Origin: Tenacibaculum ovolyticum DSM 18103 | GTDB lineage: Bacteria; Bacteroidota; Bacteroidia; Flavobacteriales; Flavobacteriaceae | DNA: 64,000 nt | Direction: 5' to 3' | Assembly: GCF_000430545.1 (NCBI RefSeq) | Contig: NZ_AUMF01000014.1 | Coordinates: 1-64,000, forward strand | In this document: positions 32,617-42,502 of the stretch, one piece after another | How positions within the stretch are numbered: the first letter of the stretch is position 1 | Layout of the letters: each line of letters begins with the position of its first letter | The notes under the pieces: generated by a model | Seen by the model: only the letters and a program-made list of their open reading frames with translations | Database searches by the model: none | Told to the model about the DNA's origin: nothing | Position numbers and translations under genes: made by a program

Positions 32617-33534
32617 TTATAATTTCCATTTACCTTTACTTACGTCAATAACTTGACCACCAATTTTTAAACTGTATTTATCGTTTTCAATTTTTCCATC
32701 TAGATGGATATAGGATTTTCTCTTCATTTGAAAGCCTTGTTCTACTATTGCAGATATTTCAGTTGATTTATTTTTTAATAAATAAGCAAGGAAACAGCCA
32801 TTTGCACTTCCTGTAGCCGCATCTTCTATTAAACGTCCATTTTCTACACAAAACATTCTAGTATTGAAATTACTCGATTTATAAAAGGTTTCATCAGTAA
32901 CAAAAAATAAAGAAGTCTTTAGTCCAGTTTGGCTATTGGTTTTAAATTTATTTTTTAGAGTTAAAAATTCTATAACTTTTCTTGAGTCAAGATTTAGTTG
33001 ATTAATTTCCTCTAAATTGAGAACAGGAATAATAATATACGGTAAGCCTGTACTTATTTCTTCTATTGGTTTTTGAGTATTAAGAACATTTAGTTGTAAG
33101 CCTAATCCATTAGCAATTTCTTGATGTTTGTATGTTTCGATAAACTCTGGCTCTGCTTGTTTCATTATAAAATTACTCTTATCAATATTATTAATAGAAG
33201 TTAAGTTTATAATAATGTTTGAATGCTTTAAATTAAGAGTTATACTTTCTTTAGGTTTCGATAATAAGTATTTAGAAATGATAAAAGCGGTTCCTAGTGA
33301 TGGATGACCTGCAAAAGGGACTTCATATTCTGGTGTGAAAATTCTAACATTAAAAACTTCGTTATTATGATTTTCTTTAATAAATGTTATTTCAGGAAAA
33401 TTAAGTTCTCTTGCAATTTTTTGCATGTTTTCTGTTGAAACTTCATTTTTGAAATCAACGAAAACAGCTAATTGATTTCCTCCGTATTTTAATGAAGTAA
33501 AAACATCTACTAAATAATATTCTATTTCTGTCAT
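32617..33534 (-). CDS. PhzF-family isomerase/epimerase-like protein
   Basis: 305 aa from MTEIEYYLVDVF; seven in-frame codons upstream are rejected on family similarity. Two similar diaminopimelate-epimerase-type halves: FGGNQLAVF-like YGGNQLAVF, ARELNFPEITFI (catalytic Glu), RIFTPEYEVPFAGHPSLGTA, and AATGSANGCFLAYLL in the second half. True PhzF isomerises a phenazine precursor, but no phenazine genes are present, so this is one of the many housekeeping PhzF-like proteins of unknown substrate. Converges on the sucC fragment. Confidence 0.88.
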   Translation of the reverse strand: MTEIEYYLVDVFTSLKYGGNQLAVFVDFKNEVSTENMQKIARELNFPEITFIKENHNNEVFNVRIFTPEYEVPFAGHPSLGTAFIISKYLLSKPKESITLNLKHSNIIINLTSINNIDKSNFIMKQAEPEFIETYKHQEIANGLGLQLNVLNTQKPIEEISTGLPYIIIPVLNLEEINQLNLDSRKVIEFLTLKNKFKTNSQTGLKTSLFFVTDETFYKSSNFNTRMFCVENGRLIEDAATGSANGCFLAYLLKNKSTEISAIVEQGFQMKRKSYIHLDGKIENDKYSLKIGGQVIDVSKGKWKL

Positions 33535-33622
33535 TTTGCAGCTTACTGTTAACAATTAAGATATCCGCTTTTTCAATGATGGATATTGTTAGGTAATGAA
33601 ATTTAGTATTAAACGAAATTTT

Positions 33623-35611
33623 CTATAGATTTTTCCTTAGTATAGCTATTTCATCACGTAATTGAGCGGCTACCATAAAATCTAAAGATTTTGCAGCTTC
33701 CTCCATTTGTTTACGTTTTGCACGAATACGTTTTTCTATTTCTTCTTTAGGTAAATATTCTAAATCTTGTTCTGCCGCTTTTTGAATTGCATTATCGTAT
33801 TGATAAGTAGCAGTTGTTTCTTTAGAAAGAGTATTATCTAGTTTTTTATTAATTTGAGTTGGTGTAATACCATTTTTAGTATTGTAGTTTATTTGTTTTT
33901 CACGTCGTCGATCTGTTTCATCCATAGTACGTTGCATACTATTGGTGATTTTATCAGCATATAAAATAGCTAAACCGTTCACATTTCTTGCAGCTCTACC
34001 AACGGTTTGAGTTATTGATCGATGACTACGTAAAAAACCTTCTTTATCAGCATCTAAAATAGCAACTAATGATACTTCCGGTAAATCAAGTCCCTCACGA
34101 AGTAAGTTTACTCCAATTAATACATCAAATAAACCTTTTCGTAAATCTTGCATTATTTGTACACGTTCTAGAGTATCTACATCAGAATGAATATAACGAC
34201 AGCGAACCTGAATTCGAGTTAAATATTTAGCCAATTCTTCTGCCATTCGTTTTGTTAGGGTAGTAACCAATGTACGTTCATCTTTTTCTACTCTGGTTTG
34301 AATTTCTTCAATTAGATCATCAATTTGATTTAAACTCGGGCGGACTTCTATTACAGGATCTAATAATCCCGTTGGGCGAATTACTTGCTCAACAAATACA
34401 CCTTCTGTTTTTTGTAATTCATAATCAGCGGGTGTTGCCGAAACATAAATTACTTGGTTTTGCAGCAGCTCAAATTCATCAAACTTTAAAGGTCGATTAT
34501 CCATTGCAGCAGGCAAACGAAAACCGTATTCTACTAAATTTTCTTTTCTACTTCTATCACCGCCATACATTGCATGTGTTTGCGGAATGGTAACATGGCT
34601 TTCATCAATTACCATTAAATAGTCTTCAGGAAAATAGTCTAATAAACAGAACGGGCGTGTACCGGGTTCTCTACCGTCTAAATATCGAGAATAATTTTCG
34701 ATACCAGAGCAATAGCCTAATTCACGTATCATTTCTAAATCAAATTCAGTACGTTCTAATAAACGTTTTGCTTCTAAGTGTTTACCAATTTCTTTAAGAT
34801 AAGCTACGTGATTTACCATATCATCTTGTATTTTATGAATGGCATTTTGTAATACATCTGGTGAGGTAACAAATAGGTTTGCAGGGTAGATTGTTAATTC
34901 ACTTAATTTTTCAATTACTTGATTGTCTTCAATATTAAAAGTTTCAATTTCTTCAATTTCATCTCCAAAAAAGTGAACTCGATATCCACTATCTCCATAA
35001 GATGGGTAAATAGTAACAACATCTCCTTTTACTTTAAATGTTCCACTTTTTATTTCTACTTCTGTTCTTGAGTATAAACTGGTAACTAATAAATGTAAGA
35101 ATTTTGTACGAGAAATTTGTTGGTCAATTTTAATTGGAATAACATTTTTCTTAAATTCATTGGGGTTACCGATACCGTATAAACAAGAAACAGATGCAAT
35201 AACTATAATATCTCTACGGCCAGAGAGTAGAGAAGAGGATGTGCTAATTCTAAGTCGTTCTATCTCATCATTAATAGATAAGTCTTTTTCTATAAAAGTA
35301 CCAGTAACAGGTATGTATGCTTCTGGTTGATAATAATCATAATATGAAACAAAATACTCAACAGCATTGTTAGGGAAGAATTGCTTAAATTCTGAATATA
35401 ATTGTGCAGCCAAAGTTTTGTTGTGTGCTAAGACTAAAGTAGGACGGTTTACTTCAGCAACGACATTGGCTACTGTAAAAGTTTTACCAGATCCTGTAAC
35501 ACCTAAAAGAGTTTGGTGTTTTTCTTCTGATATTAGTCCGTTAACTAATTGTTTTATTGCTGTTGGCTGATCACCAGTAGGTTTAAAATCTGAGTGTAAT
35601 TCAAAGTCCAT
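33623..35611 (-). CDS. uvrB: Excinuclease ABC subunit B
   Basis: 662 aa, normal length. The damage-verification helicase-like subunit of nucleotide excision repair. Walker A GVTGSGKT (37-44), beta-hairpin YFVSYYDYYQPEAYIP, motif II VIDESHVTIPQ, domain 4 motif QTVGRAARNVNG, and a C-terminal UVR motif (about 625-662, MEEAAKSLDFMVAAQLRDEI) that binds UvrC. Monocistronic. Confidence 0.98.
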   Translation of the reverse strand: MDFELHSDFKPTGDQPTAIKQLVNGLISEEKHQTLLGVTGSGKTFTVANVVAEVNRPTLVLAHNKTLAAQLYSEFKQFFPNNAVEYFVSYYDYYQPEAYIPVTGTFIEKDLSINDEIERLRISTSSSLLSGRRDIIVIASVSCLYGIGNPNEFKKNVIPIKIDQQISRTKFLHLLVTSLYSRTEVEIKSGTFKVKGDVVTIYPSYGDSGYRVHFFGDEIEEIETFNIEDNQVIEKLSELTIYPANLFVTSPDVLQNAIHKIQDDMVNHVAYLKEIGKHLEAKRLLERTEFDLEMIRELGYCSGIENYSRYLDGREPGTRPFCLLDYFPEDYLMVIDESHVTIPQTHAMYGGDRSRKENLVEYGFRLPAAMDNRPLKFDEFELLQNQVIYVSATPADYELQKTEGVFVEQVIRPTGLLDPVIEVRPSLNQIDDLIEEIQTRVEKDERTLVTTLTKRMAEELAKYLTRIQVRCRYIHSDVDTLERVQIMQDLRKGLFDVLIGVNLLREGLDLPEVSLVAILDADKEGFLRSHRSITQTVGRAARNVNGLAILYADKITNSMQRTMDETDRRREKQINYNTKNGITPTQINKKLDNTLSKETTATYQYDNAIQKAAEQDLEYLPKEEIEKRIRAKRKQMEEAAKSLDFMVAAQLRDEIAILRKNL

Positions 35612-35620
35612 TCAACAAAA

Positions 35621-35653
35621 ATACGGATAGTTTATGTGAAAAACTATCCGTAT
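35621..35653 (-). terminator. Terminator of the T9SS type B adhesin gene
   Basis: Perfect 13-bp stem ATACGGATAGTTT / AAACTATCCGTAT (35621-35633, 35641-35653), 24 bases after the stop at 35678 and 9 bases before the uvrB start, so the uvrB promoter must overlap it. Confidence 0.8.
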
Positions 35654-35677
35654 TTATTTGTTGTTAACAAGATATTA

Positions 35678-38600
35678 TTACCTCCTAAGAAGGGAGAAGT
35701 GCCCTTGATGTTGATGTATTTTTCCTTTTCTATCAACAAGTTGAATTTTAAACCAGTAATCATTAGAAGGTAGTACTTTTCCTTTGTATGTTCCGTCCCA
35801 ACCTATATAGTCAATAGGCACAATGGCTACAGTTTTACCATATCTGTTAAAAATTGTAATATTACTTGAGGGATAAAAACTTGAATTAGCACCTTTAATT
35901 CTCCAAGTGTCATTATTCCCATCACCATTAGGCGTAAAGAATTTAGGATATTGAATTACTGAAATTTCTAGCGTAGCATCTGGTAAGCATCCATTTTTGT
36001 CATTTACTACAACTGTATAAAGACCCCCTGAAATATTTTCAAATAAAGGTTCGTCTTGAAAATTGGTTTGAAGATTATCTTCATCTATAATAGCGAATTG
36101 ATAATCACCAATACCTAAATTTTTATTTTCGGTAATTATTTTTATAGAATAGTTGTCGAGGCCATTGTTATTAGTGTCATCAACAATAACAATGTCATCC
36201 TCATTTAAAGTTGGGTTTATAGATTCATTAACCACAATCTCTCTACTTCTTTTACAAGAAGTACCATCGATCATTGTTGCTGTAAGAATATAAGTTCCAC
36301 CTATGCTAACATCATAAAAAGCATCAGTGCTAAGAATTTTAGTATCTCCTTTTAATGTCCATTCATAACTGTACGTTGCATTAGGATTAATTGGCTCTAA
36401 TTTAGTTTGTGGATTATTTAAACAAACAATTATAGGAGTATTTACAGTAAAACTAGGTAAAGGGTTAATAACAATATTAAAAGTTAAGTTTGTATTTATA
36501 CAAGAAGTTTTATTATTAACTACTCTCACGTAAATTATTTGATTATTAGCTGTGTTTTCATATTTGTTTTGATCAAGAGGAGAATTTCCTGATTGAGCAT
36601 CAGCTAAGTTTTGATGAAAAGTAATATTAAAATTACTATGTTCACTTACAGAGTAATTTGTTAATATTTCAGGTCTCTTATTTTTAAGAGTTATATCACC
36701 ATTAATTCCGTTAGCATCATCAGTATTACTATCAGTTTGATTGTCGCAATCTATGTAATCTATGATGTTTAAAGGAATTTTTGGTTCTGGATTTATTATT
36801 AGTTGTAAGGTTGCAATCCCATATCTACAACCAGTTGTTTTATTTTGTATGCTAATATGAATAATTTCAGAAGCAGGGTCATCCCCTAATAAATTTGCAG
36901 GAAAATTAGTTGTTGTAGGGTCGTTAGCATAGTTTGTTTTATTAAGAGGAAGTAGACCATCAATAGCATTTTGAAGAGTTCTATGATAAGAAATTTCAAA
37001 TAAGTTAGGATCCCTACCATTAAGAACATCTACATCTCTTTCAGATAAGTTAATGTTTTGAGCAAGCCTATTTCTAGAATCACCATCACTAGAAGTCGCT
37101 ATATCACATATTTCTAAATTAGGAATTGCATTTGTAATTGTAGGTAGTGGGTTTATAATGATATCAAAAGTTACATGATCATTAAAACAGCCGGTATTGT
37201 TATTTACAACACGTACATATATACTCTGTTTGTCTCTAGTTTGGTTAGTGTAATTAGTATCATTTGGTATAGGAGAATTTCCTGAGTTCGCATCACTAGC
37301 ATTTGTGTGAAAAGTAACAGTATAGTCTGTTGTTGGTTGCGTTGCTCCCAAGATATCAGTAAGCTTATCTCTTAGGTTTATATTGTTATTTATACCGTCA
37401 TCAAAAGCTCCGCTATCAAAATCATCACAAAGCTCGAAATTAACTACATTATTAGCTATAGGTGGTTGTTGAGCCCAAATAGTAAAGCGACCAAGACCGG
37501 TACAATCATTATTTATGGTGTTTATTATTTTAATATAAAGAGGTTGAGGAGTTGTTGCTGGTATATTTTTATTTCGATAGTTAGCAAGATTGGTAATTTG
37601 ATTTATTACAGCATCTCTATCAGCAATTGATTCAAAGATTAAAACATCTAAATTAGGTCTGTTAGCTATTGGAAATAGTGCTTTTACATCAGTTGTAACA
37701 GAATTTAAATTGAAAAAAGTAATACCGTCAGTATCGTTGTTATTAAGATTGTTATTACCATCAATATCTAAAAAATCATCACAAGATTTAAATTCATTAT
37801 TGTATGCTACATCAGTAGAGTAACCAACAACAATATTTATTCTTGAAATTTGATAACAATTTTTATCAGAAATTGTTCTAACCCAAACAGAAACACCATT
37901 GGCTACTGAATGTGCAGTTTGATTTGTGATTTCTGCAGTATCGTTTATAGCATCGTTTTCGGTAGGGTAGTATTTAAAGGTTTCGTTTGTATGATTTGTT
38001 GAAATGTTTTTTTGAGCAAGCGTTAAGTTAATAGTCGTGTTTAAATCAGGGTCTGTATCACACTGTTTTAATGTTACAATATTATTTGTAATTACAGGCA
38101 ATGGATTTACCTCTAAATTAAAAGTTTTAGAAGTGTCATTACAAGCAGTGTTATTCTTATTTTCGACTCTTACATATATTGTTTGAGAATTTATTATTGT
38201 ATTTCTATAAGGCGTACTTTTAATAATTACATCCGTATTATTATCTGTTTGCGCACCAGATAAAGTTGTGTGATATGATACACTGTAAATAACCGGATCT
38301 AAGGATCCTAAAATCTCAGTATCTTTTGTATTTAATAGAAAGTTATTAAAAAAACCATCAGTATCTCCTCCGTTAACAACATCATCACAATTTTGATAAT
38401 TAATAGGAGTTTGTGGTATTGGTTTAGATGTGATAATTGATTTAAAAGAGGTGTCTACAAAACAATTTTTTGCAGTTTTATTCCTTATTCTAACGTAAAT
38501 AGTATCATTAGTAGTTAGGTTGGTGTAGTTACTAGGTGTTGTTATTTCTGAGGTATACGTTATGTCAGAAAAAAATAATACTTCAAATACAGTATTGCTT

Positions 38601-39757
38601 TGACCATTTAAAATTTCATTTACTTTAGAAGATAAATCTATATTAACGTTTAAATTGTTATTACAAGTAAAAAGAGAATTTATTGCTGTATTATTTTGGG
38701 GTGCTGAAGAAAACTCTAAGACTATGTCATCTTCATCTTTACATGTGCCATTGATAATTTTACAAGTATATTTTCCATTGCCTAAATTAGCTAAATAATC
38801 TTTTTGGGTTGCTAAAGGTATAATCACATCATCTTTATACCATTGATAACTATCAGCAGTAATGTTTGAAGTTAACATCTTTTCAGTTCCACAAACTGAA
38901 CTTCCGTTAGAAGATAAGAAATCAGTACCTAAGCTCAATCCTAAATTAAAACTTCCTTTTTCTAAAAAAACAGCAGAATCAAGTTGACTATCTTTATTAT
39001 CAGCAATAACTAACTTTATATGATAAGTTACATTAGGGATTACTGTAGCTTTTGCAATAAATACTTTTGTTCTTCCGTTAAAGTTAGTATCACCAAGATT
39101 GTTACCCGCAAAGTATGTTTCATTTTTTGCAGGACAGCCAGAATTAATAGTGCCATGAACATTAACGACACTTACTGGTGTAGAGGTATTAGGTATAACA
39201 GCTAAGTTAGTATAATTTGTTGTTCCAGACTTTCTTAATAAGAAGGCAAACCCATCTGCGAAACTACAGGGATAGTCGCTTTGGTATTCTTCTGAGGCCA
39301 TTAAATATCGAAAACTGATTTGATCAGATTTTGGAATAAAATCAAATTCGATGACGCTTGCATCTCTTAATTCAGGTTCGTTTAATAAATTACTTAGATC
39401 AGCATCAGTGTTTCCTGTTGTAGTGGAATCTAGATCACCAAAAACAGCTTCTCCTATAGGAAAAGCTTTTCCTGTAGATATAACGAGGCCTTCTTTAAAA
39501 GGAAAATTACTTCCTGTTTTACTTTTAAAATACCCATAACTTTTGGTTTCAGTGTCTGAAGGATTCCCAAAAACAGATGAGGTTATATTTGTTATCGTGG
39601 TACAACTATTATTTATAAGAACTTTTTCGATAAGTTCTTTAGGGGAGTATTTAGCTTCTATATCACTGCTCTGATTTACTTGTACGGTTGTTTGTGCTTT
39701 TAAGTGAGGTAACACAAAAAAGAATGCTACAATGTTTATGTATAATTTTAATTTCAT
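35678..39757 (-). CDS. Large T9SS type B surface protein with choice-of-anchor L domain
   Basis: 1359 aa. Signal peptide (cleaved after HLKAQ). Choice-of-anchor L domain at about 50-275 (VISTGKAFPIGEA, VIEFDFIPKSDQISFRYLMASEEY, FADGFAFLLRK). Then six or so repeats of about 110 residues, each with a Cys-Asp-rich opener (NCDDVVNGGDTDG, QCDTDPD, ELCDDFDSGAFDDG, DCDNQTDSNTDD) and an IYVRVxN strand, like Ig-like Ca-binding adhesin repeats. The last 95 residues are a gliding-motility-associated/T9SS type B sorting domain (YPKFFTPNGDGNNDTWRI). Predicted to be a cell-surface adhesin. The C-terminal 190 residues closely match the next gene's product. Confidence 0.9.
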   Translation of the reverse strand: MKLKLYINIVAFFFVLPHLKAQTTVQVNQSSDIEAKYSPKELIEKVLINNSCTTITNITSSVFGNPSDTETKSYGYFKSKTGSNFPFKEGLVISTGKAFPIGEAVFGDLDSTTTGNTDADLSNLLNEPELRDASVIEFDFIPKSDQISFRYLMASEEYQSDYPCSFADGFAFLLRKSGTTNYTNLAVIPNTSTPVSVVNVHGTINSGCPAKNETYFAGNNLGDTNFNGRTKVFIAKATVIPNVTYHIKLVIADNKDSQLDSAVFLEKGSFNLGLSLGTDFLSSNGSSVCGTEKMLTSNITADSYQWYKDDVIIPLATQKDYLANLGNGKYTCKIINGTCKDEDDIVLEFSSAPQNNTAINSLFTCNNNLNVNIDLSSKVNEILNGQSNTVFEVLFFSDITYTSEITTPSNYTNLTTNDTIYVRIRNKTAKNCFVDTSFKSIITSKPIPQTPINYQNCDDVVNGGDTDGFFNNFLLNTKDTEILGSLDPVIYSVSYHTTLSGAQTDNNTDVIIKSTPYRNTIINSQTIYVRVENKNNTACNDTSKTFNLEVNPLPVITNNIVTLKQCDTDPDLNTTINLTLAQKNISTNHTNETFKYYPTENDAINDTAEITNQTAHSVANGVSVWVRTISDKNCYQISRINIVVGYSTDVAYNNEFKSCDDFLDIDGNNNLNNNDTDGITFFNLNSVTTDVKALFPIANRPNLDVLIFESIADRDAVINQITNLANYRNKNIPATTPQPLYIKIINTINNDCTGLGRFTIWAQQPPIANNVVNFELCDDFDSGAFDDGINNNINLRDKLTDILGATQPTTDYTVTFHTNASDANSGNSPIPNDTNYTNQTRDKQSIYVRVVNNNTGCFNDHVTFDIIINPLPTITNAIPNLEICDIATSSDGDSRNRLAQNINLSERDVDVLNGRDPNLFEISYHRTLQNAIDGLLPLNKTNYANDPTTTNFPANLLGDDPASEIIHISIQNKTTGCRYGIATLQLIINPEPKIPLNIIDYIDCDNQTDSNTDDANGINGDITLKNKRPEILTNYSVSEHSNFNITFHQNLADAQSGNSPLDQNKYENTANNQIIYVRVVNNKTSCINTNLTFNIVINPLPSFTVNTPIIVCLNNPQTKLEPINPNATYSYEWTLKGDTKILSTDAFYDVSIGGTYILTATMIDGTSCKRSREIVVNESINPTLNEDDIVIVDDTNNNGLDNYSIKIITENKNLGIGDYQFAIIDEDNLQTNFQDEPLFENISGGLYTVVVNDKNGCLPDATLEISVIQYPKFFTPNGDGNNDTWRIKGANSSFYPSSNITIFNRYGKTVAIVPIDYIGWDGTYKGKVLPSNDYWFKIQLVDRKGKIHQHQGHFSLLRR

Positions 39758-39821
39758 ATTAAAGTTAAAACAGTTTTAAAATGATTTTCCCTACTTTTAT
39801 TAGTGGTTATATTATTAATGA

Positions 39822-41204
39822 TTACCTCCTGAGGAGTGAAAAATGCCCATGATGTTGATGAGTTTTTCCTTTTTTGTCAACTAGTTCAGTTTTAAACCAG
39901 TAATCGTTTGAAGGAAGTGTTTTTCCTTTATAAGTTCCATCCCATCCTAGATTATCTATAGGTACGATGGCCACAGTTTTTCCATATCTATTAACAATCG
40001 TAATGTTACTTGACGGATAAAAACTAGAATTGGCTCCTCTAATTCTCCAGGTGTCATTATTCCCATCCCCATTAGGTGTAAAGAATTTAGGGTATTGAAT
40101 TACTGAAACTTCAATTTTAAAATTGGTTAAACAGCCATTCTTTCCATTAACCACAATAGTGTAAAAACCACCAGTAATATTTTCAAATAAAGGACTGTCT
40201 TGAAAATTAGTTTGAAAGTTATCTTCATTTATAAGAGCAAACTCATAATCATTGATAGTAATATTTTTGTTTCCCGAAGTTATTTTGATAGAATAAATAT
40301 CTAGATCATTATTATTAGTGTCATCAACAATAATGATGTCATCATTATTGATCGTAGGGTTTATATTTAAACTAAAATTTTCTGTAATAAAACATTCTGT
40401 TAGTTTGTTAGTTAACCTTATAAAAATAGATTGGGGGTTGCTTATATTTTTATAAGCGTGAGGCGTTGTAATTGAATTTATTCCTAAAATAGCATCATTA
40501 TTGGATAGGTGGTAGGTGAGACCTATATTTGTTTGAGTACCAATAATAACATCATTTTGAGTTAAATTAAAATCAGTAATATCATCATTAAGACCATCAT
40601 TATCGCATTTATTTATATCTAATGTATTATAAGGTAAAATAGTCTTATCAATTATGGGTTGATCAAAAAAGGTAGCAGTTCCTGTCCATGTTAAATTAAA
40701 ATTACTTTTCCCTACAGGCCTATCAACAACTAAAAAATACGATTCACCAGAATTAACATCTAACCATTTAACAAAACTATTACCAGAAGGTCCTGGTCCT
40801 TCAGAGGTGTCAATCTCTGTTTCATTCATGCCTGTTAAATTATTTATTTGGTCAGAAGCTTTAGGGTTTGTGGTAGAGCAACGGATAGCTGTACCTAGAT
40901 TACTACATGTTGCTGTTGGGGGAAAAATAAAAAAATCAAAATCCTCGTTAATGTTATTATTTGTAGGAGTTAAAGTAAAACCGAGAGTTCCTGTTGTTTT
41001 TATATGAAGTTTAAACCAAATACTATTATTTTCCTTACTAGAACAAGTATTTGACCCAGATAGTTCTTGGGTACCAAAACCAGAAACAGTAAGGTCAGAA
41101 TAACCACTGTTTCCACAAGCAGTAATTGCATTTTTACAGTCGTTTTGAGAAAGTAAAATCGTAGAGGATAATAAAAACAATAGAAAAATAGTTTTTTTCA
41201 TCAT
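39822..41204 (-). CDS. T9SS type B surface protein
   Basis: 460 aa. Signal peptide (LLLSSTILLSQ). N-terminal domain (about 20-180) with CKNAITACGNSGYSD, NSIWFKLHI, DEDFFIFP-like DFDFFIFP and ESYFLVVDRP, a PPC/jelly-roll type often found in these proteins. One Ca-binding-like repeat follows, then the T9SS type B C-terminus (YPKFFTPNGDGNNDTWRIRG ... HFSLLRR). Upstream partner of the 1359-aa protein (64-base gap, same strand), so likely one operon. The tail is a recent paralogue of the neighbour's. Confidence 0.9.
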   Translation of the reverse strand: MMKKTIFLLFLLSSTILLSQNDCKNAITACGNSGYSDLTVSGFGTQELSGSNTCSSKENNSIWFKLHIKTTGTLGFTLTPTNNNINEDFDFFIFPPTATCSNLGTAIRCSTTNPKASDQINNLTGMNETEIDTSEGPGPSGNSFVKWLDVNSGESYFLVVDRPVGKSNFNLTWTGTATFFDQPIIDKTILPYNTLDINKCDNDGLNDDITDFNLTQNDVIIGTQTNIGLTYHLSNNDAILGINSITTPHAYKNISNPQSIFIRLTNKLTECFITENFSLNINPTINNDDIIIVDDTNNNDLDIYSIKITSGNKNITINDYEFALINEDNFQTNFQDSPLFENITGGFYTIVVNGKNGCLTNFKIEVSVIQYPKFFTPNGDGNNDTWRIRGANSSFYPSSNITIVNRYGKTVAIVPIDNLGWDGTYKGKTLPSNDYWFKTELVDKKGKTHQHHGHFSLLRR

Positions 41205-41646
41205 AATATAAGTAAAATAAATTTAAAGTTTAGTTCTGCTATATTTTTTTGTTAAATAGTTTTTACCATTCTATTTATAAAATTTCGAATATAGTTTCTT
41301 TTGATTGTAATTCATTGATTCTATAATAGAAATTACTAAAATAGCTTCAAGTATTAAAATTACCTATCTTAGGTGAGTTTTAAATAGAAAAATAATGATT
41401 TTTTAATAGCTTTAAATAAACTGATCAAAAGCAAAATTATTAGTAAGTTATTTATGTTAAAATTTGATACTCTTATGTAAAATAATAACTCCTGTTTTTT
41501 GAGTTAGAAAAAGAGTAACATCTTTAATTAATTATTGTTTCAAAGAAAAAGAGTTTTATAATTGAAAAAAACTAAGTTATCAATTATATAATAACTTAGT
41601 TTTTTTAGACTTTTAAAATTGGTTTTAAGTTGTTGTTAGAATTTTT
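41205..41646. other. Intergenic region before the T9SS operon
   Basis: AT-rich, about 440 bases, presumably holding the promoter of the minus-strand T9SS operon. I found no TAnnTTTG box I would trust and no gene. Its left part relative to the ABC genes contains the terminator at 41568-41603. Confidence 0.4.
41568..41603 (-). terminator. Terminator of the ABC-2 transporter operon
   Basis: Perfect 13-bp stem AAAACTAAGTTAT / ATAACTTAGTTTT with a 10-base loop. T-rich tails on both strands, so it can act in both directions. Confidence 0.85.
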
Positions 41647-42495
41647 TTATAGATCTCGTTTTTTTAATAAAAAATATGATACGTATATAAAAATAGAAGT
41701 CCATATTAATACAATGAAAATATTAAGTAAGCTTACAGAATAATTTTTAGTAAAGTTTGTACCTATTTGGCTAGCTACAGATTTAACAGCTCCTAACCTT
41801 GAAAAGGGTTCTTTAATTAAATTAGCCATTGCTTCTAAAGGAAAGAATTGCATAATAGAGTTAACAGCTTCATCAGTACTCGTTTTTATATCTTTAAATG
41901 TCCAGTATAGGTAACCTTTAACAATACTTTCTATTATAAACCAAACAATCATTGCAGCTACAGCAAAAGCAGATCTTTTGATTAGTATTCCTAAAAATAA
42001 ACCAAAAGAAAAGAAACCTAATAGTTTAACAAAAAAAGCAAAAAGATAACTTAAATCAGAAAAAATTATCGAGAGTTCGTTAAAATCAGAATAAATTGAT
42101 CCTAATATTAATGAAATAAAAAACACGAAAATAGTTGATGTTAAGGCAAATACAACTACGGTATAAAATTTAGACAGCACAAATTCTTGCTTACTTAATC
42201 CGTCTATTAGATTTTGTTTTAGTGTTTTGTAGCTATATTCATTAGCCATCATAGATACTATTACAAGCAATAAAAAAAATTTAAAAATTGCAGCAATATA
42301 TGTATTAAAGTGCCATATGTATGGAAAGTTAAAAATACCTTGGTCTGCTAAATGAAATTTAATAGGACCAATATCAAACTTAATAGCAGCAACTAAAGCT
42401 ACAGAAGTTAGTAGTGCAAAGTATATGATAGAAAGAACTTTACTAGCTCTATTATGTTTTAATTTGTGAAATTCGATATATAAAAGACGTAGCAT
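41647..42495 (-). CDS. ABC-2 type transporter permease
   Basis: 282 aa with six hydrophobic segments (about 18-40, 65-88, 110-135, 140-165, 172-195 and 250-275). Opens MLRLLYIEFHKLKHNRASK, typical of the ABC-2 family, with KTLKQNLIDGLSKQEFVLSKF after the second segment. Partner of the ATPase directly upstream (7-base gap). Such pairs export antibiotics, lipids or other unknown substrates. Confidence 0.85.
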   Translation of the reverse strand: MLRLLYIEFHKLKHNRASKVLSIIYFALLTSVALVAAIKFDIGPIKFHLADQGIFNFPYIWHFNTYIAAIFKFFLLLVIVSMMANEYSYKTLKQNLIDGLSKQEFVLSKFYTVVVFALTSTIFVFFISLILGSIYSDFNELSIIFSDLSYLFAFFVKLLGFFSFGLFLGILIKRSAFAVAAMIVWFIIESIVKGYLYWTFKDIKTSTDEAVNSIMQFFPLEAMANLIKEPFSRLGAVKSVASQIGTNFTKNYSVSLLNIFIVLIWTSIFIYVSYFLLKKRDL

Positions 42496-42502
42496 ATTTT
42501 TA

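Noticed and set aside
32617..33534. PhzF homologue as a phenazine pathway
   Set aside because: No other phz genes are present, and PhzF-like proteins are widespread without phenazines.
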